From NCBI RefSeq assembly GCF_044803115.1, contig NZ_CP085224.1, positions 3,658,001-3,722,000 on the forward strand: 64,000 nt of DNA, written 5' to 3'. The position numbers and the translations under genes are program-made. Numbering within the stretch: position 1 is the first letter of the stretch; every line of letters begins with the position of its first letter. The notes under the pieces are model-generated. The model was not told the origin of the DNA, searched no databases, and saw only the letters and a program-made list of their open reading frames with translations. This DNA comes from Caenispirillum salinarum_A (GTDB taxonomy: Bacteria > Pseudomonadota > Alphaproteobacteria > Rhodospirillales > Rhodospirillaceae). This document shows, in pieces, positions 18,152-25,844 of this stretch.

Positions 18152-19251
18152 GGCGCGAAGACCTCCTCCACTGCGCGCGCCACCCGAGCGCCGGAGCCCG
18201 CCTCGTCCAGCGGATCGCGGCGCAGGCGATGCCCCAGCGCCAGGGACGCCATGCGCCGCAGATGGTCGGCCGCCACGGCCGGCGCGCCTTCCAGCGCGGC
18301 CAGGGCACGGGCGGCGCGCATGAGCGTCAACTCGCCGCGCAGGCCGTCGGTGCCGAGCGTCAGGCACAGGGCGGCGGCCTGCTCCAAAGCGTCATCAGGC
18401 ACGGTCACCGCCGCCAGTCGGCCACGGGCGGCGACGACGGCGGCGCGCGGCTCGGCCTCGGCCTCCGCCCAGGCGGCGGCGAAGGCGGCGGGGTCGCGGT
18501 CGAAGGCGTCGCGGCGCTTGATCACGGTGACGCGCGTCTTCACGTCGCGCGGCGTGCCCACGTCCACCGCCAGTCCGAAGCGGTCGAGAAGCTGCGGGCG
18601 CAGTTCACCCTCCTCGGGATTGCCGCTGCCCACCAGCACGAAGCGGGCGGGATGGCGGACGCTCAGGCCCTCGCGCTCCACCACGTTCTCGCCCGAGGCC
18701 GCCACGTCCAGCAGCAGGTCCACCAGGTGGTCCTCCAGCAGGTTGACCTCGTCCACATAGAGGAACCCGCGATGGGCACGGGCCAGCAGGCCGGGCTCGA
18801 ACGCCTTTTCGCCGCGGGTCAACGCCCGCTCCAGGTCGAGCGCGCCCAGCACGCGATCCTCGGTGACGCCCAGCGGCATGTCCACCACCGGCACGGGCGC
18901 GGACACGGATGCCGCGGCGCCGCCGCTGCATCCGGCGCAGCCGGCGACGCACGGCGCCGGGTCGGACGGGTCGCGATTGTAGCGGCAGCCCTCCACCACG
19001 GTCATGGCGGGCAGCAGCCCGGCCAGCGCACGCACCGCCGTCGACTTGCCCGTGCCCCGGTCGCCGAACACCATGACACCGCCCACCGAGGGGTCGACGG
19101 CGGCGATCAGCAGGGCGGTCTTCATGGCCTCCTGCCCGACGATGGCGGAAAACGGGTAGCGCGGGGGCACCGCCGCGGCGGGCGGAACCGCCGGCGCCGG
19201 GCCGGAATGGGCCTGGGCCGGAGCCGGGGCGAGAGAGGCGGCTGTCGGCAT
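18148..19251 (-). CDS. bchI: Magnesium chelatase ATPase subunit I (BchI)
   Basis: AAA+ ATPase of Mg chelatase. 367 aa. Walker A is VMVFGDRGTGKSTAVRALAG; Walker B is RGFLYVDEVNLLEDHLVDLL; sensor FVLVGSGNPEEGELRPQLLDRF is typical. A Cys-rich insert (DPAPCVAGCAGCSGG) follows the Walker A helix. The start at 19251 has GAGGAG five bases upstream, better than the alternative ATG five codons earlier. It is the first gene of the leftward bchIDO-crtIB operon. A promoter lies about 45-85 bases upstream. Confidence 0.94.
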   Translation of the reverse strand: MPTAASLAPAPAQAHSGPAPAVPPAAAVPPRYPFSAIVGQEAMKTALLIAAVDPSVGGVMVFGDRGTGKSTAVRALAGLLPAMTVVEGCRYNRDPSDPAPCVAGCAGCSGGAAASVSAPVPVVDMPLGVTEDRVLGALDLERALTRGEKAFEPGLLARAHRGFLYVDEVNLLEDHLVDLLLDVAASGENVVEREGLSVRHPARFVLVGSGNPEEGELRPQLLDRFGLAVDVGTPRDVKTRVTVIKRRDAFDRDPAAFAAAWAEAEAEPRAAVVAARGRLAAVTVPDDALEQAAALCLTLGTDGLRGELTLMRAARALAALEGAPAVAADHLRRMASLALGHRLRRDPLDEAGSGARVARAVEEVFAP

Positions 19252-19294
19252 GGGAACTCCTCGCATCGGTGGCGTCGGGTCGCTCTATGCCCTG

Positions 19295-19336
19295 AGTATG
19301 GCCCTCCATCACAGTTGACGTCAATCTATCGTTACA
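19295..19336 (-). promoter_or_regulatory. Probable bchI promoter with a near-PpsR palindrome
   Basis: On the minus strand, TTGACG (19324-19319) and CATACT (19300-19295) lie 18 bases apart. TGTAACGATAGATTGACG (19336-19319) matches TGT-N12-ACA except for the last base and covers the -35. A perfect 10-base palindrome TTGACGTCAA also lies here. The position fits a light/oxygen-regulated promoter for bchIDO-crtIB; the palindrome match is imperfect. Confidence 0.5.
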
Positions 19337-19574
19337 CTTCGCGCCATCCCGTGCCCCGACACACGAAAGTCGTGCCAGTGCTGCGCTCTTGGCCGAAGGT
19401 ACAGAGGCACCACGCACGATCGCCCCCGCTCTACGTCCCTTTATGCCGCTCCGCACAATCGCCCGGATTAGCAGCGGTGGCACATGTGGGTGATGGAAGC
19501 AATTGCGTCTCGCAGCGCCGGCTCTCGCCCCTGTAGGCTTCCCCAGCGTCCAAAGGAAGAGAAGAAGGCATCCC
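19337..19574. other. Intergenic leader between bchI and the sigma-54 activator gene
   Basis: No gene is supported here. The right end holds a purine-rich ribosome site (AAGGAAGAGAAGAAGG) for the activator. A TGGCAC at 19478-19483 resembles a sigma-54 -24 box but has no -12 TTGC at the right distance. I see no other clear signal. Confidence 0.4.
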
Positions 19575-21056
19575 ATGCGGAAGGCCCCGGCACCACCGGC
19601 AAACCGGCCGGCGAGCACCGGCGACCGCGCGTCCAGGTCCACGACGACCACGACGCCCGCGGCCGTAGCGCTGGTGGTCGGATCGGAAGTGGAACAGGCG
19701 TCCGAAAGCTCGGCACTCGGCGGCGGGCGCTTCACGGTTCGACGGATCGAAGGCCCGGGCCATATGTCGACCGTCGACAATGGAGACCGTGTTTTCGCCG
19801 TGGTGATCGAAGGCCGCGGTCGTCTGCGGCGGCATCTCGCCTCGGCGGCGGCGGCGGCGGCCGAGGCCTTCCCGGCCGCCCGCCTTTTGCTGGCGGTGGA
19901 GACCGAGGACCTGGGCTCCGAGACCGTGGCCACCCTGGTCGCCGACGGCGTGGCGCACCTGGTGGCGCCGTTGCCCCTGTCGCTCGCGGACCTGACGGCG
20001 GACCTGCACCGGCTCTGGCTGCTGTGGCACATTGATGGCGCCGGAGCCTTGCCGGAGGCGCCCTATGCCGGCGGAGGCGCTGGTGCGGCGGCCGACGGCG
20101 AGCCGCTGATGGTCGGCGACGGGGCCGCCATGCGCGAGGCCTTCGCCCGCATCCGCCGCTTCGCGGCCACCGACGTGCCGGTCCTCGTCACCGGCGAGAG
20201 CGGCACCGGCAAGGAACTGGCCGCGCGCGCCATTCACGAAAGGTCCACCGTCGCCGGCGGGCCCTTCGTCGCCATCAACTGCGGCGGCATTCCCGCCGAC
20301 CTGGTGGCGGCGGAACTGTTCGGCCATGAAAAGGGCGCCTTCACGGGCGCCCACCAGCGCCGCCCCGGCCGCATCGAGATGGCCGACGGAGGCACGCTGT
20401 TCCTGGACGAGATCGGCGACTTTCCCATGCACCTGCAACCGCACCTGCTGCGCTTCCTGCAGGAGGGCACCTTCGAGCGGGTCGGCGGGCTGGAGACCCT
20501 GCGCATCAACACCCGCATCATCGCCGCCACCAACGTCGATCTGGAAGCGGCGGTGGAGTCCAAGACCTTCCGCCGCGACCTGTTCTTCCGTCTGAACGTG
20601 CTGCGCCTGCACCTGCCGCCCCTGCGCGAACGCGGCGACGACGTGACGCTGCTGGCGCGCTACTACATCGACCACCTGCGCCACGCCCACGGCAAGCCGC
20701 TCGCCCGCCTGACGCCCGAAGCCCTGGTGGCGATCCGCAACCACCCCTGGCCGGGCAATGTGCGCCAGCTCATCAGCGCCCTGCGCCGCGGGCTGACCTT
20801 GTGCCGCCGCGGCCGCATCACCACCGCCGACCTGGGCATCGACGATGATCCCGCCGCCGGCTCCGACGCGCCGCCCCCGTCGCTGGAGGCCGCCCGCGCC
20901 GAGGCCGAAAAGGCCGCCGTGCTGTCGGCCATGCGCTATGCCCACAACCGGCCCAGCGGAGCGGCGGCGGCGCTCGGGATCTCGCGCGTCACGCTCTACA
21001 GCCTGATGAAGAAGCACGACCTGGCCCGCCGGTTCGAGTTGAAAACCCGCCGATGA
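19575..21056 (+). CDS. Sigma-54-dependent transcriptional activator (VpsR/NtrC-like) of the adjacent exported-protein operon
   Basis: Bacterial enhancer-binding protein, 493 aa. The N-terminal about 25-160 looks like a degenerate receiver: the strand that should end in a phospho-acceptor Asp reads VFAVVIEGRG. The AAA+ domain has Walker A VTGESGTGKE (near residue 205), the sigma-54-contacting GAFTGA (near 253) and Walker B GTLFLDEIGD. A C-terminal Fis-type helix-turn-helix is GAAAALGISRVTLYSLMKK. I chose ATG 19575 for its purine-rich ribosome site. No histidine kinase is adjacent. It is followed by an outer-membrane protein gene, and a matching sigma-54 promoter lies at 25845-25860, which argues it controls that operon. 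The target is inferred. Confidence 0.85.
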   Translation: MRKAPAPPANRPASTGDRASRSTTTTTPAAVALVVGSEVEQASESSALGGGRFTVRRIEGPGHMSTVDNGDRVFAVVIEGRGRLRRHLASAAAAAAEAFPAARLLLAVETEDLGSETVATLVADGVAHLVAPLPLSLADLTADLHRLWLLWHIDGAGALPEAPYAGGGAGAAADGEPLMVGDGAAMREAFARIRRFAATDVPVLVTGESGTGKELAARAIHERSTVAGGPFVAINCGGIPADLVAAELFGHEKGAFTGAHQRRPGRIEMADGGTLFLDEIGDFPMHLQPHLLRFLQEGTFERVGGLETLRINTRIIAATNVDLEAAVESKTFRRDLFFRLNVLRLHLPPLRERGDDVTLLARYYIDHLRHAHGKPLARLTPEALVAIRNHPWPGNVRQLISALRRGLTLCRRGRITTADLGIDDDPAAGSDAPPPSLEAARAEAEKAAVLSAMRYAHNRPSGAAAALGISRVTLYSLMKKHDLARRFELKTRR

Positions 21057-21097
21057 CCCGTCACCACTCCCCCGCCCCGCTCAGAAGAGGTTCCGCG

Positions 21098-22486
21098 ATG
21101 ACGGCCTTCCGACCGTTGCAGACAGGATCCCTGATCACCCTCTCCCTCGCCCTGGCCGCCTGCTCCGGCACGCCTACGCCGACGGCGGCGGGCGGCGGCG
21201 CCGGCACCGCGACCGGCACCAGCACCGAGGCGGTCTACGCCCGGCTGGCGGCGCAGGAGGCGCGTCTTGCCGCCCAGGCCGCCGAACTGGAGCGCCAGCG
21301 CCGTGAACTGGAGGCGCAGCGCCAGGCCCTTTCCGACCTTGTCCTGGCGGCGCAGACCGGGCGCGGCCTGACCGTGCCGCCCCGCGCCGCCGAACGCCCG
21401 CCGCGCACGCCATCGCCGCAGGTGGCCCAGGCTCCGGCACAGCAGGCGCAGGCGCAGGCACCGCAGGCCCCGCCGCCGAACGCGGCGGCGGACGAGGGCT
21501 CGACCGCACCGGGCGACGGGCCGCAGAGCACGGTGCGCGAGGTCGACCTGGCGGTCATCCGCGACCAGGGCGGCGTGCTGACCCCCCAGGGCACAGTCAT
21601 CGTCGAGCCCGAGGTCGAGTTCTCCACCTCGTCATCCAACCGCTTTTTCTTCGAGGGCGTGGAGATCGTCGAGGCCGTTCTGTTCGGTGTTATCGAGGCG
21701 ACCGAGACCGAGCGCGAGCGCGCCACGGCGGCGGTCGGCGCGCGCTACGGCGTGACCGACCGGCTGGAGGTGGACCTGCGCGTACCCTACACCTACAGCA
21801 ACGACCGCACGATCACCACGGCCGTCAACGCCCTGCCCGGAGAGGGCGGCGTCCGCGACCTGGAGGGATACGGCATCGGCGACGTGGAGGCCGGCGTCCA
21901 CTACCAGCTCAACGACGGCACCGAGGACTGGCCCATCTTCATCGGCAACCTGCGCGTCAAGACGCCCACCGGGCGCGGGCCCTTCGACGTCGACCGGGAC
22001 GCGGAGACGGGGCTGGAGACGGAACTGCCGACCGGATCGGGCTTCTGGACGGTGGAGCCCAGCATCACCGCCCTGGTGCCCGCCGATCCGGTGGTCATCT
22101 TCGGCAACCTGGGCTACGCCTACACCCCGTCCAGGGATGTCGACCTGCTGATCCCCAATCCCGGCGCCGTGGATACCCCGACCCGCATCGGCACCGTCGA
22201 TCCGGGCGATTCCATCGGGCTCAGCTTCGGCGTCGGCATCGGCTTCAACGAGCGCTTCAGCATCAGCCTGGGCTACGAACACGACTACATCTTCGGCACC
22301 GAGACCGAGGTGAACGGCGTCACCACCAAGGGCGACGACGCCCACTCGGCGTCCATGCTGCTGGGCGGCAACTACCGTTTCAACGACCGGGCCTCCGTCG
22401 ACCTGCGCATTGCCGCCGGGCTCACGGAGGAAGCGCCGGACACCCGCGTCACGCTGCGGGTGCCCTACCGCTTCCCCGTGGACTGA
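21098..22486 (+). CDS. Outer-membrane coiled-coil/beta-barrel protein (FapF-like candidate)
   Basis: 462 aa. The N-terminal signal ends in a lipobox-like LALAACSG, so it may be a lipoprotein. Residues about 45-85 form a heptad-rich coiled coil (ARLAAQEARLAAQAAELERQ onward). A Pro/Gln/Ala linker follows. The C-terminal about 300 residues alternate polar/hydrophobic strands (VEVDL..PYTYSN, FGNLGYAYTPS, SISLGYEHDYIFG, RVTLRVPYRFPVD), typical of a barrel in the MetA-type transporter families. Signal, coiled coil, linker and barrel is the layout of FapF, the Pseudomonas amyloid exporter. ATG 21098 has AGAAGAGG upstream; the alternative at 21053 lacks a signal peptide. Stop codons of this and the convergent gene sit within a small GACTGA/TCAGTC stem. 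Confidence 0.7.
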   Translation: MTAFRPLQTGSLITLSLALAACSGTPTPTAAGGGAGTATGTSTEAVYARLAAQEARLAAQAAELERQRRELEAQRQALSDLVLAAQTGRGLTVPPRAAERPPRTPSPQVAQAPAQQAQAQAPQAPPPNAAADEGSTAPGDGPQSTVREVDLAVIRDQGGVLTPQGTVIVEPEVEFSTSSSNRFFFEGVEIVEAVLFGVIEATETERERATAAVGARYGVTDRLEVDLRVPYTYSNDRTITTAVNALPGEGGVRDLEGYGIGDVEAGVHYQLNDGTEDWPIFIGNLRVKTPTGRGPFDVDRDAETGLETELPTGSGFWTVEPSITALVPADPVVIFGNLGYAYTPSRDVDLLIPNPGAVDTPTRIGTVDPGDSIGLSFGVGIGFNERFSISLGYEHDYIFGTETEVNGVTTKGDDAHSASMLLGGNYRFNDRASVDLRIAAGLTEEAPDTRVTLRVPYRFPVD

Positions 22487-22501
22487 CGGGACCGCCCCGG
22501 T

Positions 22502-22885
22502 TCAGTCTTTCGGGCGCGGGTTGGAGATGAAGTGGAGCGACAGCGAGTCGGCTGCCGTAGAACTCGACCCGCCGCCCCCGCCGCCGGTGTTGCGCGGCTG
22601 CGGGCGGCGGGGCGGTTTGGGAACCTCGTCCCACAGAACGACGCCCACGCGCGTTTCCAGCAGGCCGTCGGTCAGGGCCGACAGGCCGTTGCCCCGCGCC
22701 GATCCCAGGGCATCGGCGGAAACGGCGGCGGTATCGAACGGGCCACCGCCGCCGTCACCGGCACGGGCGACCGACGGGGCCGTCGCCGCACCGGCAAGCG
22801 AAAGCGCCAGCGCGGCAGCGGCGACGGATGCGCCGGCACCCGGTTTCCGGCGGGCGCGGCGACGGGGAACGGATCGCTTGGGCAT
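22502..22885 (-). CDS. Small exported protein with post-signal LxxxRG motif (A)
   Basis: 127 aa, no family recognised. An Arg/Lys-rich start (MPKRSVPRRRARRKPG) precedes a hydrophobic signal core ending SVARAG. Just after it comes GGPFDTAAVSADALGSARGN, sharing the pattern F-x3-A...L-x3-RG with three other exported proteins of this locus. The rest is short: a VGVVLWDEVPKPPRR stretch, then a Gly/Ser run (six Gly) and LSLHFISN. AGGAG lies before the ATG. It is the last gene of the leftward operon and converges on the barrel-protein gene. Secretion by the neighbouring barrel is inference. Confidence 0.6.
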   Translation of the reverse strand: MPKRSVPRRRARRKPGAGASVAAAALALSLAGAATAPSVARAGDGGGGPFDTAAVSADALGSARGNGLSALTDGLLETRVGVVLWDEVPKPPRRPQPRNTGGGGGGSSSTAADSLSLHFISNPRPKD

Positions 22886-22970
22886 GGGCGACTCCTGTCT
22901 GGATCCCGACTCTCTGCCTCCTGGGACTCTCTCTCATTTTCTTTTTTTATCATGGTTCCGCGCGGCCCCG

Positions 22971-23534
22971 TCAGGGCGAGGCGGCGCGCATCTCGCGCAG
23001 AATGCCCGACAGCGCGCGCCCGGCCTTGAGCGCGCCGAGGCGTTCGCGGTAGTTGGAAACCCGGATGTTGACCTCCAGGCGGGTGCGGATCGCCTGGTTG
23101 TCGAGACGGTTGAACACGGTCGCCCCCCCAAGGCCGGCGGGATCGTGCAGCACCGTCAGGCCATCGGCCGGGCTCCAGGCCACGCCGCCGTTGGGCAGGT
23201 CGGCGATGGCGTTGCCCGCGTCCCCGGCCGCCCCGCCGACGGTGGCCCCGGCGCGCGCGAGCCGCCCCTCCACCGCCTGAAAGCGCGACGTCAGGTCCAG
23301 CCCCTCGTCCAGCGCCGTATTGAGCGCGACCCCGATGTCGAAATCGAAAGCCCCGATCCGCATGCCCCCGCGCGTTTCGGCCAGCGTCGCGGCCTTCACC
23401 GGTGCCAGGCCGGCGAAGGGCGCGGGATCGGCGGCACCGGCCGCGCCCGACACCAGCGCCAGCACCGCGGTGGCGGCCATGGCCGCGGCGGCGCATCGAG
23501 CGGCGGCGAGGCGGGAGGCAAGAGCGGCGGTCAT
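22971..23534 (-). CDS. Exported protein with post-signal LxxxRG motif (B)
   Basis: 187 aa, no family recognised. The Ala-rich signal peptide is about residues 1-34, ending GAAGAADP. The following PAPFAGLAPVKAATLAETRG carries the locus-wide motif. The mature part contains IGAFDFDIGVALNTAL and a C-terminal LDNQAIRTRLEVNIRVSNYR of alternating residues that could form beta strands. AAGGAG precedes the ATG at 23534. It lies 17 bases downstream of the C39-like protease gene and is clearly in the same operon. It might be a chaperone or minor subunit; this is unproven. Confidence 0.6.
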   Translation of the reverse strand: MTAALASRLAAARCAAAAMAATAVLALVSGAAGAADPAPFAGLAPVKAATLAETRGGMRIGAFDFDIGVALNTALDEGLDLTSRFQAVEGRLARAGATVGGAAGDAGNAIADLPNGGVAWSPADGLTVLHDPAGLGGATVFNRLDNQAIRTRLEVNIRVSNYRERLGALKAGRALSGILREMRAASP

Positions 23535-23551
23535 GGCGGACTCCTTTCGGC

Positions 23552-24271
23552 TCACCAGGTGTTGCCGGCGCGGTAGAGGCTGGCCGTGAAGGTCGCCAGC
23601 GCCGTGCGCGGCAGGGCCTCGCCCAGGGGCGCCCCCGGGGGCAGCAACTCCCACTCGGGATCGCGGTTGAAACTGGCCTGCCCGATCGGGATGTCGTCGG
23701 TGATGACGAAGGCGATCCCGTTCCACATGGCCTTGAACTCGTCGTGCGGAATGCGCCGCAGCCCGCGCGCCGGGTCGCCCACCAGCACTGTCTTGGCGTC
23801 CATGCCCTTCACCAGCACGAAATGTCGGTAGCCGTCGCTGTCGATGAGCGCGATGGTGGGCAGGCGGGCTGTCGCCAGGCGCTCCAGCGGCACGCGGTAG
23901 CCGTCGGACCCGATGCCCAGCCGCGCCAGGTACTGCTTCATGTCCAGCAGGGAAAAGCCCAGGCGCTCGATCCGGGCCCGGTCGCCGTGCTCGTACATGC
24001 TGGAAAAGACGTCCAGTTCGCCGCGCTCGATGCCGTAGTGGTAGGTCAGCAGGGATGCCAGCGCCGCCGAGCCGCACGAAAAGTCGTGCTGCTGGCGGAA
24101 GACGGTGGCGAACTTGGCCTCGTGCATGGTGCGGGACGGCACGCGGAAGGTCCCGCCCAGCCCGACGCCGCCCAGCACGACCTCGCCGGCCAAGGCGGGC
24201 GGGACGGCGGCGGGTGCCGTGGCGAGGCCGAGTGCAAGGGCGGCCAGACCCATCAACGGCGCGTATCGCAT
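23552..24271 (-). CDS. C39-family cysteine protease (FapD-like)
   Basis: 239 aa with a cleavable signal peptide (residues 1-29, ending PALAGE), so it acts in the periplasm rather than as part of an ABC exporter. Catalytic residues of peptidase family C39 are all visible: oxyanion Gln and nucleophile Cys in RQQHDFSCGSAALASLL, His in GYRHFVLVKGMD, Asp in VLVGDPARGLRRI. Stand-alone, exported C39 proteases are the hallmark of FapD in Pseudomonas functional-amyloid operons. GGAGG precedes the ATG. It sits between small exported proteins, with gaps of 17 and 18 bases. It probably processes or licenses the neighbours' export; its substrate is unknown. Confidence 0.8.
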   Translation of the reverse strand: MRYAPLMGLAALALGLATAPAAVPPALAGEVVLGGVGLGGTFRVPSRTMHEAKFATVFRQQHDFSCGSAALASLLTYHYGIERGELDVFSSMYEHGDRARIERLGFSLLDMKQYLARLGIGSDGYRVPLERLATARLPTIALIDSDGYRHFVLVKGMDAKTVLVGDPARGLRRIPHDEFKAMWNGIAFVITDDIPIGQASFNRDPEWELLPPGAPLGEALPRTALATFTASLYRAGNTW

Positions 24272-24289
24272 GGAACCTCCGGCATCGGC

Positions 24290-24670
24290 TCAATCAAGGA
24301 AGATGTTGTACTGAACGCTTGTCTGGAAGGTGTTGAAGTTGCCCGTGTTGAAGTTGGAGATGGTCAGACCCCGGTTGTCCGAGACGCTGTTGCCGCCAAG
24401 CGCGCCGTTGACGGTGGGCGCGGCGATGGCATTGCCGGCGATGGTGCCGCGCTGGTCGGACAGGTTGATGCCGACATCGCCGGTGATGGTGGTGTTCTGT
24501 GTGCCGCGCGCGGTGGCCAGCGTTTCCGTCTCCACCAGCGGCGCATCGCCGAACAGGGCGGACGCCTGGGTGCCGTCGGCAAGCGCCGGGGCGGACGCGG
24601 GCGCGGCCAGAAGGCCGGCAAGCGCCAGCACGCGGGCGGCGACGGCAGTGCGGTCGATAAAGTGCGACAT
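24290..24670 (-). CDS. Small exported, Asn/Thr/Gly-rich protein (C), amyloid-subunit-like
   Basis: 126 aa. Signal peptide about 1-33 (SAPALADG). Directly after it, SALFGDAPLVETETLATARG carries the shared motif. The mature part is rich in Asn, Thr and Gly (TQNTTITGDVGINLSDQRG, GALGGNSVSDNRG). It ends RGLTISNFNTG and SVQYNIFLD, a tail that matches the end of the repeat protein upstream. The GxxxxNxxxGxxNxQ-like pattern recalls Fap subunit motifs as I remember them. I chose ATG 24670 (GAGG nine bases upstream). It is a candidate minor subunit or nucleator. No database match is claimed. Confidence 0.6.
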   Translation of the reverse strand: MSHFIDRTAVAARVLALAGLLAAPASAPALADGTQASALFGDAPLVETETLATARGTQNTTITGDVGINLSDQRGTIAGNAIAAPTVNGALGGNSVSDNRGLTISNFNTGNFNTFQTSVQYNIFLD

Positions 24671-24717
24671 GTCCAGCATCCTCGTCATGGCGGGCCGATC
24701 AGGCGACGGTCGGTCCG

Positions 24718-24752
24718 CGACCGGCGGGGTGTGGGCCATCCCCCGCCGGTCG
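24718..24752 (-). promoter_or_regulatory. Strong stem-loop between the repeat-protein gene and gene C
   Basis: A 12-base perfect stem (CGACCGGCGGGG with CCCCGCCGGTCG) and 11-base loop follow 15 bases after the repeat-protein stop codon. There is no T-run on the minus strand, so it is more likely an mRNA 3'-end stabiliser or attenuator than a full terminator. It would allow the first gene to be expressed well above the rest, as expected for a major fibre subunit. Confidence 0.6.
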
Positions 24753-24766
24753 GGCCGAACGGCCGA

Positions 24767-25762
24767 TCAGTCGCCGATGCGCGAGTTGATGGACACGCTG
24801 TTGTTCATCGCCGCGACGCCGGTGTTCATGTTCAGCTGGCTGATGCCGCGCGAGCCGCTGATCTCGGTGTTGCGGATGTTGCCGGTCGTGACCGCACCGC
24901 CGCGGTAGACATCGCCCGACAGGCCGCTGGTGGTCGAGGCGTTCAGCGCGGTGTCGTTCATCGCGACGCTGCCCATCACCAGTTGGGCACCGGCGCCCAG
25001 GGACGGGGAGTCCGTGGTGTTGTAGCTGTCCACGGTCTTGTAGGCGTCGGTGACGCTGTTGTCGGTGTTGAAGCTGTCGTTGGTGCTGTTGTCGTCAGCC
25101 GAATTGAAGCTGTCGTTCGTGCTGTTGTCGTCGTTGTCGGCGCTGTTGAAGCTGTCGTTCGTGCTGTTGTTGTCGGCCGAGTTGTAGCTGTCGTTGGTGC
25201 TGTTGTCGTCGTTGTCGGCCAGGCTGTTGTCGTCGTTGGAATTCCAACTGTCGTTCGTGCTGTTATCGCTGTTGTTGCTGAAATCGTCGTTGTCGACGGT
25301 GCTGTTGTCGTCGTTGGAGTTCCAGCTGTCGTTGGTGCTGTTGTTGTCAGCCGAATCGAAGCTGTCGTTCGTGCTGTTGTCGCTGTTGTTGCTGAAATCG
25401 TCGTTGTCGACGGTGCTGTTGTCGTCGTTGGAGTTCCAGCTGTCGTTGGTGCTGTTGTTGTCAGCCGAATCGAAGCTGTCGTTCGTGCTGTTGTCGCTGT
25501 TGTTGCTGAAATCGTCGTTGTCGACGGTGCTGTTGTCGTCGTTGGAGTTCCAGCTGTCGTTGGTGCTGTTGTTGTCCGCCGAGTCGAAGCTGTTGTCGTT
25601 GGTGTTGTTGCTGTAGGCGTTGTTGTCGTCGCCGATGAAGGCGTCGTCATGGGCGGCGTTGCCCGGGTCCGCTTCGCTGCTGGCATCCTGCGCGATGGCC
25701 GGCGCGGCGGCCAGCAGGGCGAAGGACGACACGGCGGCGAGCAGAACGTGCTTGACGGTCAT
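24767..25762 (-). CDS. Secreted Asn/Asp/Ser-rich tandem-repeat protein, candidate fibre subunit
   Basis: 331 aa, no named family recognised. Signal peptide 1-24 (LLAAAPAIAQ). Residues about 58-171 are three 38-residue repeats built from SFDSADNNSTNDSWNS and NDDNSTVDNDDFSNNS, each with two Phe and one Trp and no Cys. Residues 172-235 are shorter degenerate NSTNDS(F/Y)NSAD repeats. The remaining about 95 residues are Gly/Asn/Thr/Ser-rich and end SRGISQLNMNTG and SVSINSRIGD, like the neighbour gene C. The repeats are strongly acidic. AAGGAG precedes the ATG. A sigma-54 promoter lies about 85 bases upstream and a stem-loop follows, marking it as the highly expressed first gene. Functional amyloid is the leading idea; calcium-binding or adhesive matrix protein are alternatives. 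Confidence 0.7.
   Translation of the reverse strand: MTVKHVLLAAVSSFALLAAAPAIAQDASSEADPGNAAHDDAFIGDDNNAYSNNTNDNSFDSADNNSTNDSWNSNDDNSTVDNDDFSNNSDNSTNDSFDSADNNSTNDSWNSNDDNSTVDNDDFSNNSDNSTNDSFDSADNNSTNDSWNSNDDNSTVDNDDFSNNSDNSTNDSWNSNDDNSLADNDDNSTNDSYNSADNNSTNDSFNSADNDDNSTNDSFNSADDNSTNDSFNTDNSVTDAYKTVDSYNTTDSPSLGAGAQLVMGSVAMNDTALNASTTSGLSGDVYRGGAVTTGNIRNTEISGSRGISQLNMNTGVAAMNNSVSINSRIGD
25058..25591 (-). repeat. Coding tandem repeats, 114-bp period
   Basis: Three near-identical 114-base units occupy 25250-25591: the same block (TTGCTGAAATCGTCGTTGTC on the plus strand) recurs at about 25275, 25389 and 25503. Shorter degenerate NSTNDS-coding units continue to 25058. The low divergence between units suggests recent duplication, and copy number may vary between strains. 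Confidence 0.9.
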
Positions 25763-25844
25763 TGGGGCTCTCCTTGAAGAGGTTGGTCTTCGGATCCTGC
25801 CGAAGGCCGGCGGGCCATCCCGCCGTTACGGCCATGCCCCTTCC

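Noticed and set aside
19478..19500. TGGCAC before the activator gene as a second sigma-54 promoter
   Set aside because: The -12 position reads GGTGA instead of TTGCW and the GG-N10-GC spacing is not met.
17485..19536. Long plus-strand open frame opposite bchD and bchI
   Set aside because: Arg/Pro/Ala-rich composition without domains; bchD and bchI on the other strand have complete motifs.
22886..22970. T-rich tract (TTTTCTTTTTTT) as a terminator
   Set aside because: No GC-rich stem precedes it on the plus strand, and no plus-strand gene ends here; on the minus strand it is an A-run within the operon.
25194..25616. Regular direct repeats that might suggest a CRISPR array
   Set aside because: Units are contiguous, with a 114-base period inside one open frame encoding a signal-peptide protein. 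There are no unique spacers and no cas genes.
23402..25777. Very long plus-strand open frame (about 790 codons) opposite the exported-protein operon, with Val-rich repeats
   Set aside because: It is the antisense of signal-peptide genes with good ribosome sites; its repeats are simply the complement of the coding repeats. High GC leaves many antisense frames open.
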